Below are positions 8,025 to 15,721 of a stretch of DNA of 43,092 bases, piece after piece. Source of the DNA: an uncultured Roseburia sp. (GTDB lineage Bacteria > Bacillota > Clostridia > Lachnospirales > Lachnospiraceae). The notes below the pieces were generated by a model. It was not told the DNA's origin. It worked only from the letters and a program-made list of their open reading frames with translations, and did not search any database. A program made the translations under genes and the position numbers. Each line of letters opens with the position of its first letter. Positions within the stretch are counted from its first letter, which is position 1. The stretch lies in assembly GCA_934317215.1 (NCBI GenBank), contig CAKREH010000030.1, positions 1-43,092 of the forward strand, read 5' to 3'.

Positions 8025-8080
8025 GAAAAAAGCCTGACAAGTAAACGCACTCTGATCCGCTGCGCTTATCCTGTCAGGCT
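8025..8080 (-). terminator. Intra-operon terminator, candidate GlpP antitermination site
   Basis: On the minus strand AGCCTGACA (+ 8072-8080) pairs with TGTCAGGCT (+ 8031-8039) across a 32-nt loop and is followed by a run of at least six T. It lies 44 bp after the glpK stop and 70 bp before the dehydrogenase start, within a same-strand gene set. The glpP gene upstream encodes an antiterminator, so regulated readthrough here is plausible. Terminator form is seen; GlpP control is inferred. Confidence 0.8.
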
Positions 8081-8123
8081 CTCTTTTTCTCCTGCCTGTT
8101 CTCTATAAAATTCAACTGATATG

Positions 8124-9620
8124 TTACTCGTCTTTTGCCCAGCCGTACGCATACTTGACAGCTTTACTCCAGCCTTTTAGCATAGACTCCCGCTTTGCAT
8201 CATCAATCTGCGGTTCAAATTTTTTATCAATTGCCCAGTTTCTGATCACATCCTCTTTACCTGACCAGTAACCGACTGCCAGACCTGCAAGATATGCAGC
8301 TCCCATCGCTGTTGTCTCTACACACTGCGGACGGTTTACCGGCGCATCAATGATGTTTGCCTGTGTCTGCATTAAGAAGTCATTGGCACTTGCTCCACCG
8401 TCGACTTTTAATGCAGTAAGATCGATTCCGGAATCTGCTTTCATTGCAACCAGGACATCATTTACCTGATATGCCAGTGATTCCAGTGTTGCACGGATAA
8501 TATGATATTTATTGACACCTCGTGTAATTCCCACAATCGTTCCTCTCGCATACTGATCCCAGTGCGGTGCTCCAAGACCGGTAAATGCAGGTACCACATA
8601 ACAGCCATTCGTGTCTTTTACTTTTTTTGCCATATACTCAGAATCCTGTGCGGAATCAATGACTCTCAACTCATCTCTCAGCCACTGGATTGCAGCCCCT
8701 GCCACGAAAATAGAACCTTCCAGTGCATAATTTACTTTTCCGTCCAGTCCCCATGCAATCGTCGTTACCAGACCATTCTTGGAAAATACCGGTTTCTCGC
8801 CTGTGTTCATCAGAAGGAAACATCCGGTTCCATATGTATTCTTTGCCTCTCCTGCATTAAAACAGGTCTGACCAAACAACGCTGACTGCTGGTCTCCGGC
8901 AGCACCCGCGATCGGGATCGGTCCACCGAGATAGGAAGGATCTGCTTCCCCGTAAATACAGCTTGACGGTTTCGGCTCCGGCAGCATACATTTTGGAATA
9001 TTTAACTCTGCCAAAATCTCATCATCCCACTGAAGGGTATTGATGTTAAATAACATCGTTCTGGATGCATTAGAATAATCGGTTACATGAACAGCGCCTT
9101 TTGTCAGTTTCCAGATCAGCCAGGTCTCTACTGTACCAAATAACAGTTCCCCTTTCTCTGCCCTTTCTCGCGCGCCCGGTACATTGTCAAGCAGCCATTT
9201 TACCTTAGTGCCGGAAAAATATGCATCAATGACAAGACCTGTTTTTTCCCTGAATTTATCGGTAAGTCCCTTTTCTTTTAAAGTATCACAATATTCGGAA
9301 GTTCTGCGGCACTGCCATACGATTGCATGATGGATCGGCTCTCCGGTCTCCTTATCCCAGACGATCGTTGTCTCACGCTGGTTGGTAATACCGATTGCTG
9401 CGATATCTTCTGCTGTCGCATTGATCATGTTCATCGCCTCAACTGCAACACCGAGCATACTCGCCCAGATCTCATCTGCATCATGCTCAACCCAGCCCGG
9501 CTGCGGGAAATACTGTGTAAATTCCCGCTGTGCCACGCTGCACATCTCACCTTTTTCATTGAATAAAATACACCGGTTGCTGGTCGTTCCCGCGTCCAAT
9601 GCCATTACATATTTTGCCAT
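8124..9620 (-). CDS. glpK: Glycerol kinase
   Basis: 498 aa, the normal length for GlpK. ATP-dependent phosphorylation of glycerol to sn-glycerol-3-phosphate in the cytoplasm. Motifs: ALDAGTTSNRCILF at residues 7-20 (phosphate-1 loop of the FGGY family), TNQRETT, WQCRRT, GAAGDQQSALFGQ and the C-terminal DGGASANDFLMQ. The start at 9620 follows GGAAGGAAAAAGT. It is the second gene of the operon after glpP. No aquaglyceroporin glpF is present in the window, so glycerol entry must be encoded elsewhere or be passive. Confidence 0.98.
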   Translation of the reverse strand: MAKYVMALDAGTTSNRCILFNEKGEMCSVAQREFTQYFPQPGWVEHDADEIWASMLGVAVEAMNMINATAEDIAAIGITNQRETTIVWDKETGEPIHHAIVWQCRRTSEYCDTLKEKGLTDKFREKTGLVIDAYFSGTKVKWLLDNVPGARERAEKGELLFGTVETWLIWKLTKGAVHVTDYSNASRTMLFNINTLQWDDEILAELNIPKCMLPEPKPSSCIYGEADPSYLGGPIPIAGAAGDQQSALFGQTCFNAGEAKNTYGTGCFLLMNTGEKPVFSKNGLVTTIAWGLDGKVNYALEGSIFVAGAAIQWLRDELRVIDSAQDSEYMAKKVKDTNGCYVVPAFTGLGAPHWDQYARGTIVGITRGVNKYHIIRATLESLAYQVNDVLVAMKADSGIDLTALKVDGGASANDFLMQTQANIIDAPVNRPQCVETTAMGAAYLAGLAVGYWSGKEDVIRNWAIDKKFEPQIDDAKRESMLKGWSKAVKYAYGWAKDE

Positions 9621-9710
9621 ACTTTTTCCTTCCTCTTTCTTTTGGCTTTATTTAATATTTAAACTGCTCCCCCCAGAGCATTATAAATATCCGTAAGACT
9701 AATTTTTGTA

Positions 9711-10283
9711 CTACATATTCCAGACTTTATGGTTTGTGGACGATACTGCCATCGCCCCCGCTGAAAGTGCTCCCATCACATCTTCTTTATCTGATATCAG
9801 CCCCCCTGCAATGATCGGCGTTTTCACCAAATGACTGATACGTGCAATGACTTTTGGCATCACTCCCGGAAGAACCTCTATAAAATCCGCCTTTGCACTG
9901 TACTGCTGCTGTTTGATATTTTCAAAAGCCATCGAATCCAACAGAAAAACCCGGAGTACCGTATACATGGACAATTCCCTTGCTTTTTTGATCAGTGCCG
10001 GCTTCGTCGAGATGATTCCATCCGCTTTCGTCTGCTCTTTTATAAATTCCACTGCAATCTCTTTTGGGCTTAATCCACCGACCAGATCCATATGTACCAT
10101 GGCAATCTTGCCTGCATCCTTTATGGTCTTTACGATTGCTCCGATGGAACAGACATCTCCGAATAAAATAAACATCACTTTAATGTCATCCTTCTTACAG
10201 CACTCCATCACATCTTCCATATTTTTGACCGCTGCAATAATTGGATTATCTGCTACTGCTTCGTAAAAATCCTGATTCATCAT
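9711..10283 (-). CDS. glpP: Glycerol-3-phosphate-responsive antiterminator
   Basis: 190 aa, full length for the GlpP family (a TIM-barrel-like fold). Recognisable segments are NPIIAAVKNMED, FGDVCSIGAIV, AMVHMDLVGGLS, DGIISTKPALIKKA, DFIEVLPGVMPKVI and TPIIAGGLIS. In Bacillus subtilis GlpP binds glycerol-3-phosphate and stops early termination in glp leader mRNAs. Here it heads the operon, 90 bp ahead of glpK. Two adjacent ATG codons (10283 and 10280) follow AGAGGAAGAGGATA; the first is used. The promoter must lie in the short gap upstream, most of which is repeat element A copy 3. Confidence 0.93.
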   Translation of the reverse strand: MMNQDFYEAVADNPIIAAVKNMEDVMECCKKDDIKVMFILFGDVCSIGAIVKTIKDAGKIAMVHMDLVGGLSPKEIAVEFIKEQTKADGIISTKPALIKKARELSMYTVLRVFLLDSMAFENIKQQQYSAKADFIEVLPGVMPKVIARISHLVKTPIIAGGLISDKEDVMGALSAGAMAVSSTNHKVWNM

Positions 10284-10326
10284 TATCCTCTTCCTCTGAA
10301 ACCTGTTATCTAATCTTTCGTATAAC

Positions 10327-10458
10327 AGAACAAAGAGTCGCTTGCGACTCTTTCGCGCTCGAGCGGTGCTGTTTACAGCTAACTTCTACTCCGCGAGATG
10401 CGCATCCCGCCCGGAGGGCTTTTTAATTCATGGGACGCAATTTCCTATGAATTAAAAA
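10327..10458. repeat. Element A copy 3
   Basis: A complete 132-bp copy upstream of glpP. The terminal stem is TTTTTAATTCAT (10420-10431) with ATGAATTAAAAA (10447-10458). Against copies 1 and 2 one stem base pair has changed on both strands (C-G to A-T), so the pairing is kept by compensation. Its outer edge abuts the T-tract of the terminator at 10452-10493, as copy 1 abuts the metG leader terminator. Confidence 0.88.
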
Positions 10459-10493
10459 AGAGCGCCACTAACAACGGCTTTATCAGCCGCTCT
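10452..10493 (-). terminator. Terminator of the DUF6054-like gene
   Basis: On the minus strand GAGCG (+ 10488-10492) pairs with CGCTC (+ 10460-10464), with an inner CGGCT/AGCCG stem, followed by TTTTTT. The T-tract is shared with the edge of element A copy 3. Confidence 0.7.
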
Positions 10494-10559
10494 CATTCGC
10501 TCTCCTATCTTGGCTTTCTTATTGAATTGATTGTATTGTATCACTTTAAACGATCAGAT

Positions 10560-10904
10560 TCAACCATTTTCATCCATACTTTTTAACTTTTCTTCGCATA
10601 CCTGCACCGTGCGTGTCCCCATGCCTAAATCCATACCAAGGATTCCATATTCGTCTCCTGCGGAAAGCCCGACGATCTTAATATCTCCATCCTTATTATC
10701 CTGAAACAACAGCGTAATACAGGTTGAATTGCCCGGTATCACATTGTATCTCTGATAGATTCTGACCGTAACATCCATTCTCTGGGACGTCATGCTGTAC
10801 TCATCCCGGAAATCTAATTTATGCTTTCCTTCTCTCAACAGCGTATCTGTATTATGGATCACATCTTTCAAGTTACCATGGACTACTTTCTCAAATACAG
10901 CCAT
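10560..10904 (-). CDS. Small conserved protein, possibly DUF6054 family
   Basis: 114 aa, soluble, no signal peptide or membrane segment. The N-terminus MAVFEKVVHGNLKDVI and the ending MDLGMGTRTVQVCEEKL recall a family of uncharacterised clostridial proteins (DUF6054); this is from memory and not certain. The predicted fold is alternating beta strands with one glycine-rich turn (GLSAGDEYGILGMDLGMG). The start at 10904 has a perfect AGGAGG six bases upstream; the ATG six codons earlier has none. It stands alone between element B copy 3 and its own terminator. Function unknown. Confidence 0.7.
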   Translation of the reverse strand: MAVFEKVVHGNLKDVIHNTDTLLREGKHKLDFRDEYSMTSQRMDVTVRIYQRYNVIPGNSTCITLLFQDNKDGDIKIVGLSAGDEYGILGMDLGMGTRTVQVCEEKLKSMDENG

Positions 10905-10968
10905 ATGAACCTCCTCCCCCACAATGTTTTTCCTGCACAGCTACCATTTAAAATTGATTTTTAAGATG

Positions 10969-11061
10969 ATGCTGGGGGCGAATAGGGCATTCATAGCACA
11001 ACGACTGACAATGTGAAATTTGTCAATCAAGAAATTTAAATGCCCTACTTGACCCCAACAT
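10969..11061. repeat. Element B copy 3 (short form)
   Basis: A 93-bp palindrome. Left arm 10969-10991 (ATGCTGGGGGC...GGGCATT) pairs with right arm 11039-11061 (AATGCCCTACTTGACCCC...) over 23 bp with few mismatches. The inner part keeps only a TGACAAT...ATTTGTCA remnant of the core seen in copies 2 and 4. Located between the SGNH hydrolase and DUF6054-like genes. Confidence 0.7.
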
Positions 11062-11103
11062 TACCTTTACAACAATTTTACATCATTGATTTTGTAACGT
11101 CAA

Positions 11104-11721
11104 TTACGCCGCCAGCACTTCAAGCACCGCCTCCGCCAGCTTTTTATGACCTTCCTCATTCAGATGTTCCCTGTCCTCCTTACTCGGCTCAGCCACATCG
11201 GATGCTGCAAGAAAATCACAGCCATATTTTTCTGCCACTTTCTGATAAACTGCTTTCAACCCCTTCGATACCTCCACGGACTTTTCATTAAACTCCGGAT
11301 CATACCCCTGCTCCCAGACACCTTCCCCAAGCTGTATCGGAGAGATCAGTAAGATCCTGATATTCTTATCTGCCTTGCGGATCTGCTCCACCAGCCGCTC
11401 CACGCCAAGACCGATCACCTCCGCAGATGCATTGTAAAATGTCTTGCAGTCATTCGTTCCAAGCATTAAAACAACGCGGTCCACCGGCGCATGGCTCTCC
11501 AAAAGAGTCGGCAATAACGCCGCACCTTTTCTGCCCTCGCGCAGCTCATCTTCAAAAACTGTCGTTCTGCCGCACAGTCCTTCCTCAATGATGCGGCAGC
11601 CTTTTCCATATAACTGCTGCTCAAGCAGCCCCGTCCATCTTATATCTCTGCCGTAGCGGCTTTTCGTTCCCGGTATCAATCCATAGGTGTTAGAATCTCC
11701 AAAGCATAATATTTCTTTCAT
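11104..11721 (-). CDS. SGNH/GDSL-family hydrolase
   Basis: 205 aa, cytoplasmic (no signal peptide). Block I is CFGDSNTYG with the nucleophile Ser10. Block III is MLGTNDCK near residue 88. Block V is EDREHLNEEGH near residues 180-190, giving the Asp-x-x-His pair. The family comprises esterases, lysophospholipases and carbohydrate deacetylases. GDSNTYGLIPG and RWTGLLEQQL resemble the arylesterase/acetylxylan-esterase-like group, but the substrate cannot be told from sequence. The start at 11721 has GAGG nine bases upstream; the ATG four codons earlier lacks a site. Monocistronic, preceded by a 130-bp array of hairpins. Confidence 0.85.
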   Translation of the reverse strand: MKEILCFGDSNTYGLIPGTKSRYGRDIRWTGLLEQQLYGKGCRIIEEGLCGRTTVFEDELREGRKGAALLPTLLESHAPVDRVVLMLGTNDCKTFYNASAEVIGLGVERLVEQIRKADKNIRILLISPIQLGEGVWEQGYDPEFNEKSVEVSKGLKAVYQKVAEKYGCDFLAASDVAEPSKEDREHLNEEGHKKLAEAVLEVLAA

Positions 11722-11761
11722 AGCAATCCTCATTTCTGAGCAACTTGTTGCGAAGAGGCGA

Positions 11762-11878
11762 CGAGAATCTCAAATTCTCGTAGGCATGTTTTTTTATGCC
11801 TTGTCATAGAAGCTATTTGTTTTTGCTCGGAAACAAATAGCCGTGCGAAAAATAAGCTATCGAGCTTATTTTTCACAC
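11762..11878. repeat. Array of four hairpins upstream of the SGNH gene (element C-like)
   Basis: Four separate perfect or near-perfect hairpins follow each other: CGAGAATCTCAAATTCTCG (11762-11780), GGCAT/ATGCC (11783-11800), GCTATTTGTTT/AAACAAATAGC (11812-11841) and GTGCGAAAAATAAGC/GCTTATTTTTCACAC (11843-11878). The last resembles the GTGTGAAAA hairpin of element C. They occupy the probable 5' UTR of the SGNH gene. The rest of the 327-bp gap to the upstream gene (11879-12048) shows an imperfect ACCGGTTTATCTGGTAAGG hairpin near 12007 and nothing else I recognise. Confidence 0.7.
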
Positions 11879-12048
11879 TAGTCCTCCGTTTTAAGCTGTT
11901 CTGTGGCAAATTTTGTGTTTCTTTTTAACGTATCTTATTGTTTCTTTTTATTTCCCACTATCTTAATATGAATACTATGTTTTGTCAATATATTTTTCCC
12001 CGTCTTACCGGTTTATCTGGTAAGGCGGGAATGATTTATCGTCTATGT

Positions 12049-13128
12049 TCAGTTTTTCTGCTGTTCTAATTCCTTAATGCGCTTTTGCAGCCTGACAATA
12101 ACCTTTTCTTTTTCTGCAGCCAACTTTTTTAAGGCCTCTTCTTTCTCTCTTTCCTGCTGTTTTGCCTGTTCTTTTGCCTGATCTATTTCCTTCTCAAATT
12201 CCAACTTCATTTCTCTCACAATTCTCTCATATCGTTCTGTCTCAAGTTCTAAAATCGGTTCTGTCATTGTACTGACCTCCTTTAATACATCCTGATTACG
12301 ATAAGATATGCGTATCATGGATTTTGTAAGAAGCTGTATGATTGTTTTTGCCTGTGCTTCGCTCAAATATCCCTCGGCTATCTCACTCTCTAAAATCAGT
12401 ATAATTTCACGATAAAAAGATGTCAATTGCAGTTTGACTTTTTCAGTTTGGTTTTTTCTTTTCTCTAATGCTTTTGGAGTTTTCTTTTCATCAGAATCTG
12501 CAGGGATATGTTTTCGGAAACGAATCGGTAAAAACGGAATTAATACACTCAGATGTTTTTCTTTGATTTCTTCTAAAGAAAATGATTGGACTTTGACTGT
12601 TGGCACACCATAGGTACAGATTGTACCATCCTGAAAATGTATTGTACACATAAGCTGTTTCGGAATCCGTGCATCATCCTGAAGATACAGCACAGCAGAA
12701 TGTGGAAAATATAAATTGATGTTATTTTTTTGTTCCTCAGAGCGAAATGTCAATGCTGCATGAACGTCATATTCAAACATTCTGATCGCCATCAGACCAT
12801 CATAGCTGATCTCACTCTCAAAATGGTAAATATCTTTATCATCAATAATAATAGTGACATCGGCTCGGATTACCGCAATTTCTTTTGTATCTGTCCGCTG
12901 TACCGAATATTCCGTAGATAGTGGCACGATTTTGACCCCGACTGGATAGCTTTTTCCATGCACTTCCCTGATCAACGGAAGCAATAGCTCTGGCGCAATA
13001 TAGGTAAGTTTTTTAAAAATTTCATCCCATAACTGGGCTTCTGTGGATATTTTTTCTGGCAGTCCCCCCTCATCCACGATTTCCCTTAGTGTTTTTCGCA
13101 GTGTGTAACCGCGTGTTGTCTTTGTCAT
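12049..13128 (-). CDS. PD-(D/E)XK nuclease-like protein (Rpn/transposase-related) with C-terminal coiled coil
   Basis: 359 aa. The central segment RADVTIIIDDKDIYHFESEISYD, read as D-x(n)-E-x-E followed by SYDGLMAIRMFEYD, matches the pattern of Rpn/PDDEXK-type putative transposases (usual form HIEFQSSYDxxMxIRMxxYD). The usual E-x-Q/K is E-x-E here, so catalysis is uncertain. Residues 270-359 are almost entirely charged heptads (a long coiled coil rich in E, K and Q). The start at 13128 has AAGGAGGG five bases upstream. No terminal inverted repeats or partner transposase are seen, so this is not treated as an insertion sequence. Such genes are multi-copy in Lachnospiraceae and suggest past mobility. 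Confidence 0.65.
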   Translation of the reverse strand: MTKTTRGYTLRKTLREIVDEGGLPEKISTEAQLWDEIFKKLTYIAPELLLPLIREVHGKSYPVGVKIVPLSTEYSVQRTDTKEIAVIRADVTIIIDDKDIYHFESEISYDGLMAIRMFEYDVHAALTFRSEEQKNNINLYFPHSAVLYLQDDARIPKQLMCTIHFQDGTICTYGVPTVKVQSFSLEEIKEKHLSVLIPFLPIRFRKHIPADSDEKKTPKALEKRKNQTEKVKLQLTSFYREIILILESEIAEGYLSEAQAKTIIQLLTKSMIRISYRNQDVLKEVSTMTEPILELETERYERIVREMKLEFEKEIDQAKEQAKQQEREKEEALKKLAAEKEKVIVRLQKRIKELEQQKN

Positions 13129-13237
13129 ATACCCTCCTTGCTATTTATAGATTGCCCTACAAATTTTTTCCCCTAATACTCTTTGCTTTCTCTGGAACGA
13201 CGGCGAAACGCCCGAACATAGAATTTCTGAATGAATC

Positions 13238-13269
13238 AGACTTAAGTGTTTTATATACACTTACAGTCT
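13238..13269. promoter_or_regulatory. Inverted repeat upstream of the nuclease-like gene
   Basis: AGACTTAAGTGT and ACACTTACAGTCT form a 12-bp imperfect inverted repeat around TTTATAT, 110 bp ahead of the 13128 start codon. It could be an operator or a hairpin in the leader; no clear promoter boxes decide which. Confidence 0.35.
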
Positions 13270-13325
13270 TACATAAAACCAGACTGTTTGCAAGCTTTTT
13301 TTCTATCTTTGTAGAAATTGTACAA

Positions 13326-13371
13326 AAACAGGGAACGCAGTCCGAAATATTCCAAACTACGTTCCCTGTTT
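13326..13371 (-). terminator. Terminator of the zinc-ribbon gene
   Basis: A perfect 12-bp stem, AAACAGGGAACG (13326-13337) with CGTTCCCTGTTT (13360-13371), runs on the minus strand into GTTTTTG. It lies 32 bp after the zinc-ribbon gene stop. Confidence 0.85.
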
Positions 13372-13403
13372 ATTTACTCCAAAACCCATTTTACAAAAGA
13401 GTT

Positions 13404-13799
13404 CTAATCCTCAAACATATCGTCCATCTTCGTTCCGCAGTTGCTGCAGAAAGCAGCTCCCTGCGGCATCTTCGCACCACATTTCGGGCACTCTGCAGCA
13501 CCCTGGATCTTCAGCACCTCTGCACGCATGCGCTCGATTTCCCCAAGAGCCTCTGAAATCAGGAAGAAATGCTCCTGCTCCGGTGTCTTTTCCCCATTTT
13601 CACCGGTTTCCTCTGTCTCATCATCCTTGTGTTTCTCATAATATGCTTTTCCAAGTTCCGCATACTGTTTTTCCACAAAATCTTCTTTGGACTTGATATC
13701 CATCTTTAACTTTGCGATCTCGGATACATCTTTTGCCTTCTGACCAACATCTTTACCCGCACTCACGATCGTCTCACTCAACTTATCAAAAAACTCCAT
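13404..13799 (-). CDS. Zinc-ribbon protein with N-terminal coiled coil
   Basis: 131 aa. Residues 1-100 are amphipathic helices (FDKLSETIVSAGKDVGQKAKDVSEIAKLK, then an acidic EETEETGENGEKTPEQE linker). The C-terminus is a zinc ribbon with CPKCGAKMPQGAAFCSNCG, a CxxC-x(11)-CxxC pattern. The family is common in clostridia, usually described only as zinc-ribbon domain proteins; function unknown. The start at 13799 has AAGGAGGT nine bases upstream. It has its own promoter and terminator, so it is monocistronic. Confidence 0.85.
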   Translation of the reverse strand: MEFFDKLSETIVSAGKDVGQKAKDVSEIAKLKMDIKSKEDFVEKQYAELGKAYYEKHKDDETEETGENGEKTPEQEHFFLISEALGEIERMRAEVLKIQGAAECPKCGAKMPQGAAFCSNCGTKMDDMFED

Positions 13800-13847
13800 A
13801 CTGTGTTACCTCCTTAAACTGGTTCCCTGAATCTGTCTATTTCTTTC

Positions 13848-13893
13848 GCAGTACCAATACAGCAATTTTACACTTTCCCTGATTTGGTACTGC
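13848..13893 (-). promoter_or_regulatory. 5' UTR hairpin of the zinc-ribbon gene
   Basis: A perfect 10-bp stem, GCAGTACCAA / TTGGTACTGC, in the leader between promoter and start codon. There is no T-tract, so it is a stabilising or regulatory hairpin rather than a terminator. Confidence 0.5.
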
Positions 13894-13908
13894 ACACTGC
13901 TTACGCAC

Positions 13909-13937
13909 ATTATACCCTCTTCCTCATCTATCTTCAA
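13909..13937 (-). promoter_or_regulatory. Promoter of the zinc-ribbon gene
   Basis: On the minus strand TTGAAG (13937-13932), a 17-nt spacer and a perfect TATAAT (13914-13909). Start of transcription expected near 13902. Confidence 0.75.
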
Positions 13938-14016
13938 TAAACAAGCGTTTAACTTTGTATAAATATTTTTACAAATGGTTACTGTTCGCACTTCCAGTGC
14001 AGCCAGTAATACCCAT

Positions 14017-14973
14017 CTATCTCACACAGATATACACCAGGTATGCTGCATATAATGCAAGCAGCACCACACCTTCTTTTTTCTCTATATGAAGCCTGCT
14101 CCATGCAAACACCCATACAAGAATGCTTACCAGCACCAGAAGTATACTGTCTACCACATTTTCCATAATAAATGCTACCGGACTTATCGCTGCTGTCACT
14201 CCCAGAATAAACAGAATATTAAAAATATTTGATCCGATCACATTTCCAAATGCCATATCAACTTCATTTTTTCTTGCAGCTACCACAGAGGTAACAAATT
14301 CCGGCAGGCTGGTTCCCATTGCAACGATCGTAAGTCCAATCAGATTCTGGCTTAACCCGGCTTTTACGGCAATCGCTGACGCACCATCTACAACAAAATC
14401 CCCGCCAAATTTAATAGCCACTGCACCACCCACAATATATAATGCACATTTCCATGCAGGATAAATTTTATATTCACCGGAAGGATCTTCTGCTTCTGAC
14501 GATGCTGCATGTGCTTTTAATGCAGACCGTACCATCCATACCAAAAATCCAATAAAAAGAAGTAACAATATCACACCATCTGTTCTTCCTATCTCCATGC
14601 CGGAAATTCCCAGAACAAACAAAAGCACCGCGCACAGAACAGAAACTGGTATTTCTTTTTTTAATGTATCTTTCTGTACGATCAACGGTGCAAATAATGC
14701 ACATGCCCCGCATACAAACATTAAATTAAAAAGGTTAGAACCTATCACATTGCTGACTGCCAATGCATTGTTACCGGCAACGGAAGCTGTTACACTGACA
14801 GCAAGTTCCGGCAGGCTCGTCCCCATTGCAACGATCGTGAGTCCGACAATCATAGACGGAATACGCAGCGCCCTTGCAACGGAAGAACTTCCCTCAACAA
14901 AAAAATCTGCACCTTTGATCAATAAAACAAATCCCACCATCAATAAAGCTATTGACTGCATCATCGCCACCAT
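14017..14973 (-). CDS. Calcium/sodium antiporter (CaCA family, YrbG type)
   Basis: 318 aa, about ten hydrophobic segments. It has the two inverted alpha repeats of the CaCA superfamily: GLTIVAMGTSLPELAVSVTAS with VSNVIGSNLFN in the first half, and GLTIVAMGTSLPEFVTSVVA with FGNVIGSNIFN in the second. The acidic residues of GTSLPE and the asparagines of GSN form the ion site. It exchanges Ca2+ (or a similar divalent ion) for Na+ or H+ across the membrane. The start at 14973 is preceded by AAGGAGGAAATGTGT; the ATG two codons earlier is too close to the site. It lies 29 bp behind mntP, so it is probably also under the manganese riboswitch. Confidence 0.9.
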   Translation of the reverse strand: MVAMMQSIALLMVGFVLLIKGADFFVEGSSSVARALRIPSMIVGLTIVAMGTSLPELAVSVTASVAGNNALAVSNVIGSNLFNLMFVCGACALFAPLIVQKDTLKKEIPVSVLCAVLLFVLGISGMEIGRTDGVILLLLFIGFLVWMVRSALKAHAASSEAEDPSGEYKIYPAWKCALYIVGGAVAIKFGGDFVVDGASAIAVKAGLSQNLIGLTIVAMGTSLPEFVTSVVAARKNEVDMAFGNVIGSNIFNILFILGVTAAISPVAFIMENVVDSILLVLVSILVWVFAWSRLHIEKKEGVVLLALYAAYLVYICVR

Positions 14974-15002
14974 ACACATTTCCTCCTTCGTTTTCCTGTT
15001 AT

Positions 15003-15581
15003 TTATAAAATTCCCAGATGTGTCAAAAGGATTCTGACACCGAGCAATACCAGGATCAGTCCGCCGGCAAACTCTGCTTTCTTTTCGTACTTGTTTCCAA
15101 AAAAGTTTCCGACATAAACCCCGCCAATCGAGATACAAAAGGTGATGATTCCAATGATCGTGATCGACTCCACGATCGGGTAATCTAAAAATGCAAATGT
15201 GATCCCGACTGCAAGTGCGTCAATACTTGTCGCAACTGCAAGGACAAACATCTCTTTGATGTCAAGCGGTGCATCCATCTCTTTTACTTCATCGTCTTCC
15301 TCATCCGGTTTTATTGATTCAACGATCATTTTTCCACCAATAATCCCAAGTAATATAAATGCGATCCAGTGGTCAATACTTATGATGTATTGTTCAAACT
15401 GACTTCCCAGAAGCCATCCGACAAATGGCATCAATGCCTGAAATCCTCCGAAAAATAACCCGATCACAAGTGCTTGTTTTTTGTTGACCTTTCGCATTCC
15501 AAGTCCTTTGCAGATCGACACTGCAAATGCATCCATGGACAGCCCGACTCCCATCAGAAACAATTCAATAAAAATCGCCAT
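15003..15581 (-). CDS. mntP: Manganese efflux pump MntP
   Basis: 192 aa, six membrane segments. Conserved acidic motifs are GLSMDAFAVSICKGLGMR in helix 1 and ATSIDALAVGITFAFLD in helix 4, the paired repeats of the MntP (DUF204) family. A cytoplasmic acidic loop, KPDEEDDEVKEMD, lies between them. It exports Mn2+. The start at 15581 gives the usual MAIFIELFLMGVGLSMDAF; 35 codons upstream in frame are leader sequence. A yybP-ykoY riboswitch upstream supports the manganese assignment. Confidence 0.95.
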   Translation of the reverse strand: MAIFIELFLMGVGLSMDAFAVSICKGLGMRKVNKKQALVIGLFFGGFQALMPFVGWLLGSQFEQYIISIDHWIAFILLGIIGGKMIVESIKPDEEDDEVKEMDAPLDIKEMFVLAVATSIDALAVGITFAFLDYPIVESITIIGIITFCISIGGVYVGNFFGNKYEKKAEFAGGLILVLLGVRILLTHLGIL

Positions 15582-15688
15582 CTTTTTTCCCCGCTTTCTT
15601 TTTTGTATCAGACATTTTCCGTGATGTTTCCGCAGTGATTTTGTACTATATGCGCGATTCCTGCAGTAATTTCCAATTTCTGTCATAT

Positions 15689-15715
15689 TTTTACTGATAA
15701 TATTTATCAGTAAAA
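15689..15715 (-). promoter_or_regulatory. Hairpin between riboswitch and mntP
   Basis: A 12-bp perfect stem, TTTTACTGATAA / TTATCAGTAAAA, with a 3-4 nt loop, lies after the riboswitch terminator. Role unknown; possibly mRNA stabilisation. Confidence 0.45.
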
Positions 15716-15721
15716 TGCGAC

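Noticed and set aside
13806..13991. 61-codon minus-strand ORF
   Set aside because: It spans the TTGAAG-TATAAT promoter and leader hairpin of the zinc-ribbon gene and has no family features.
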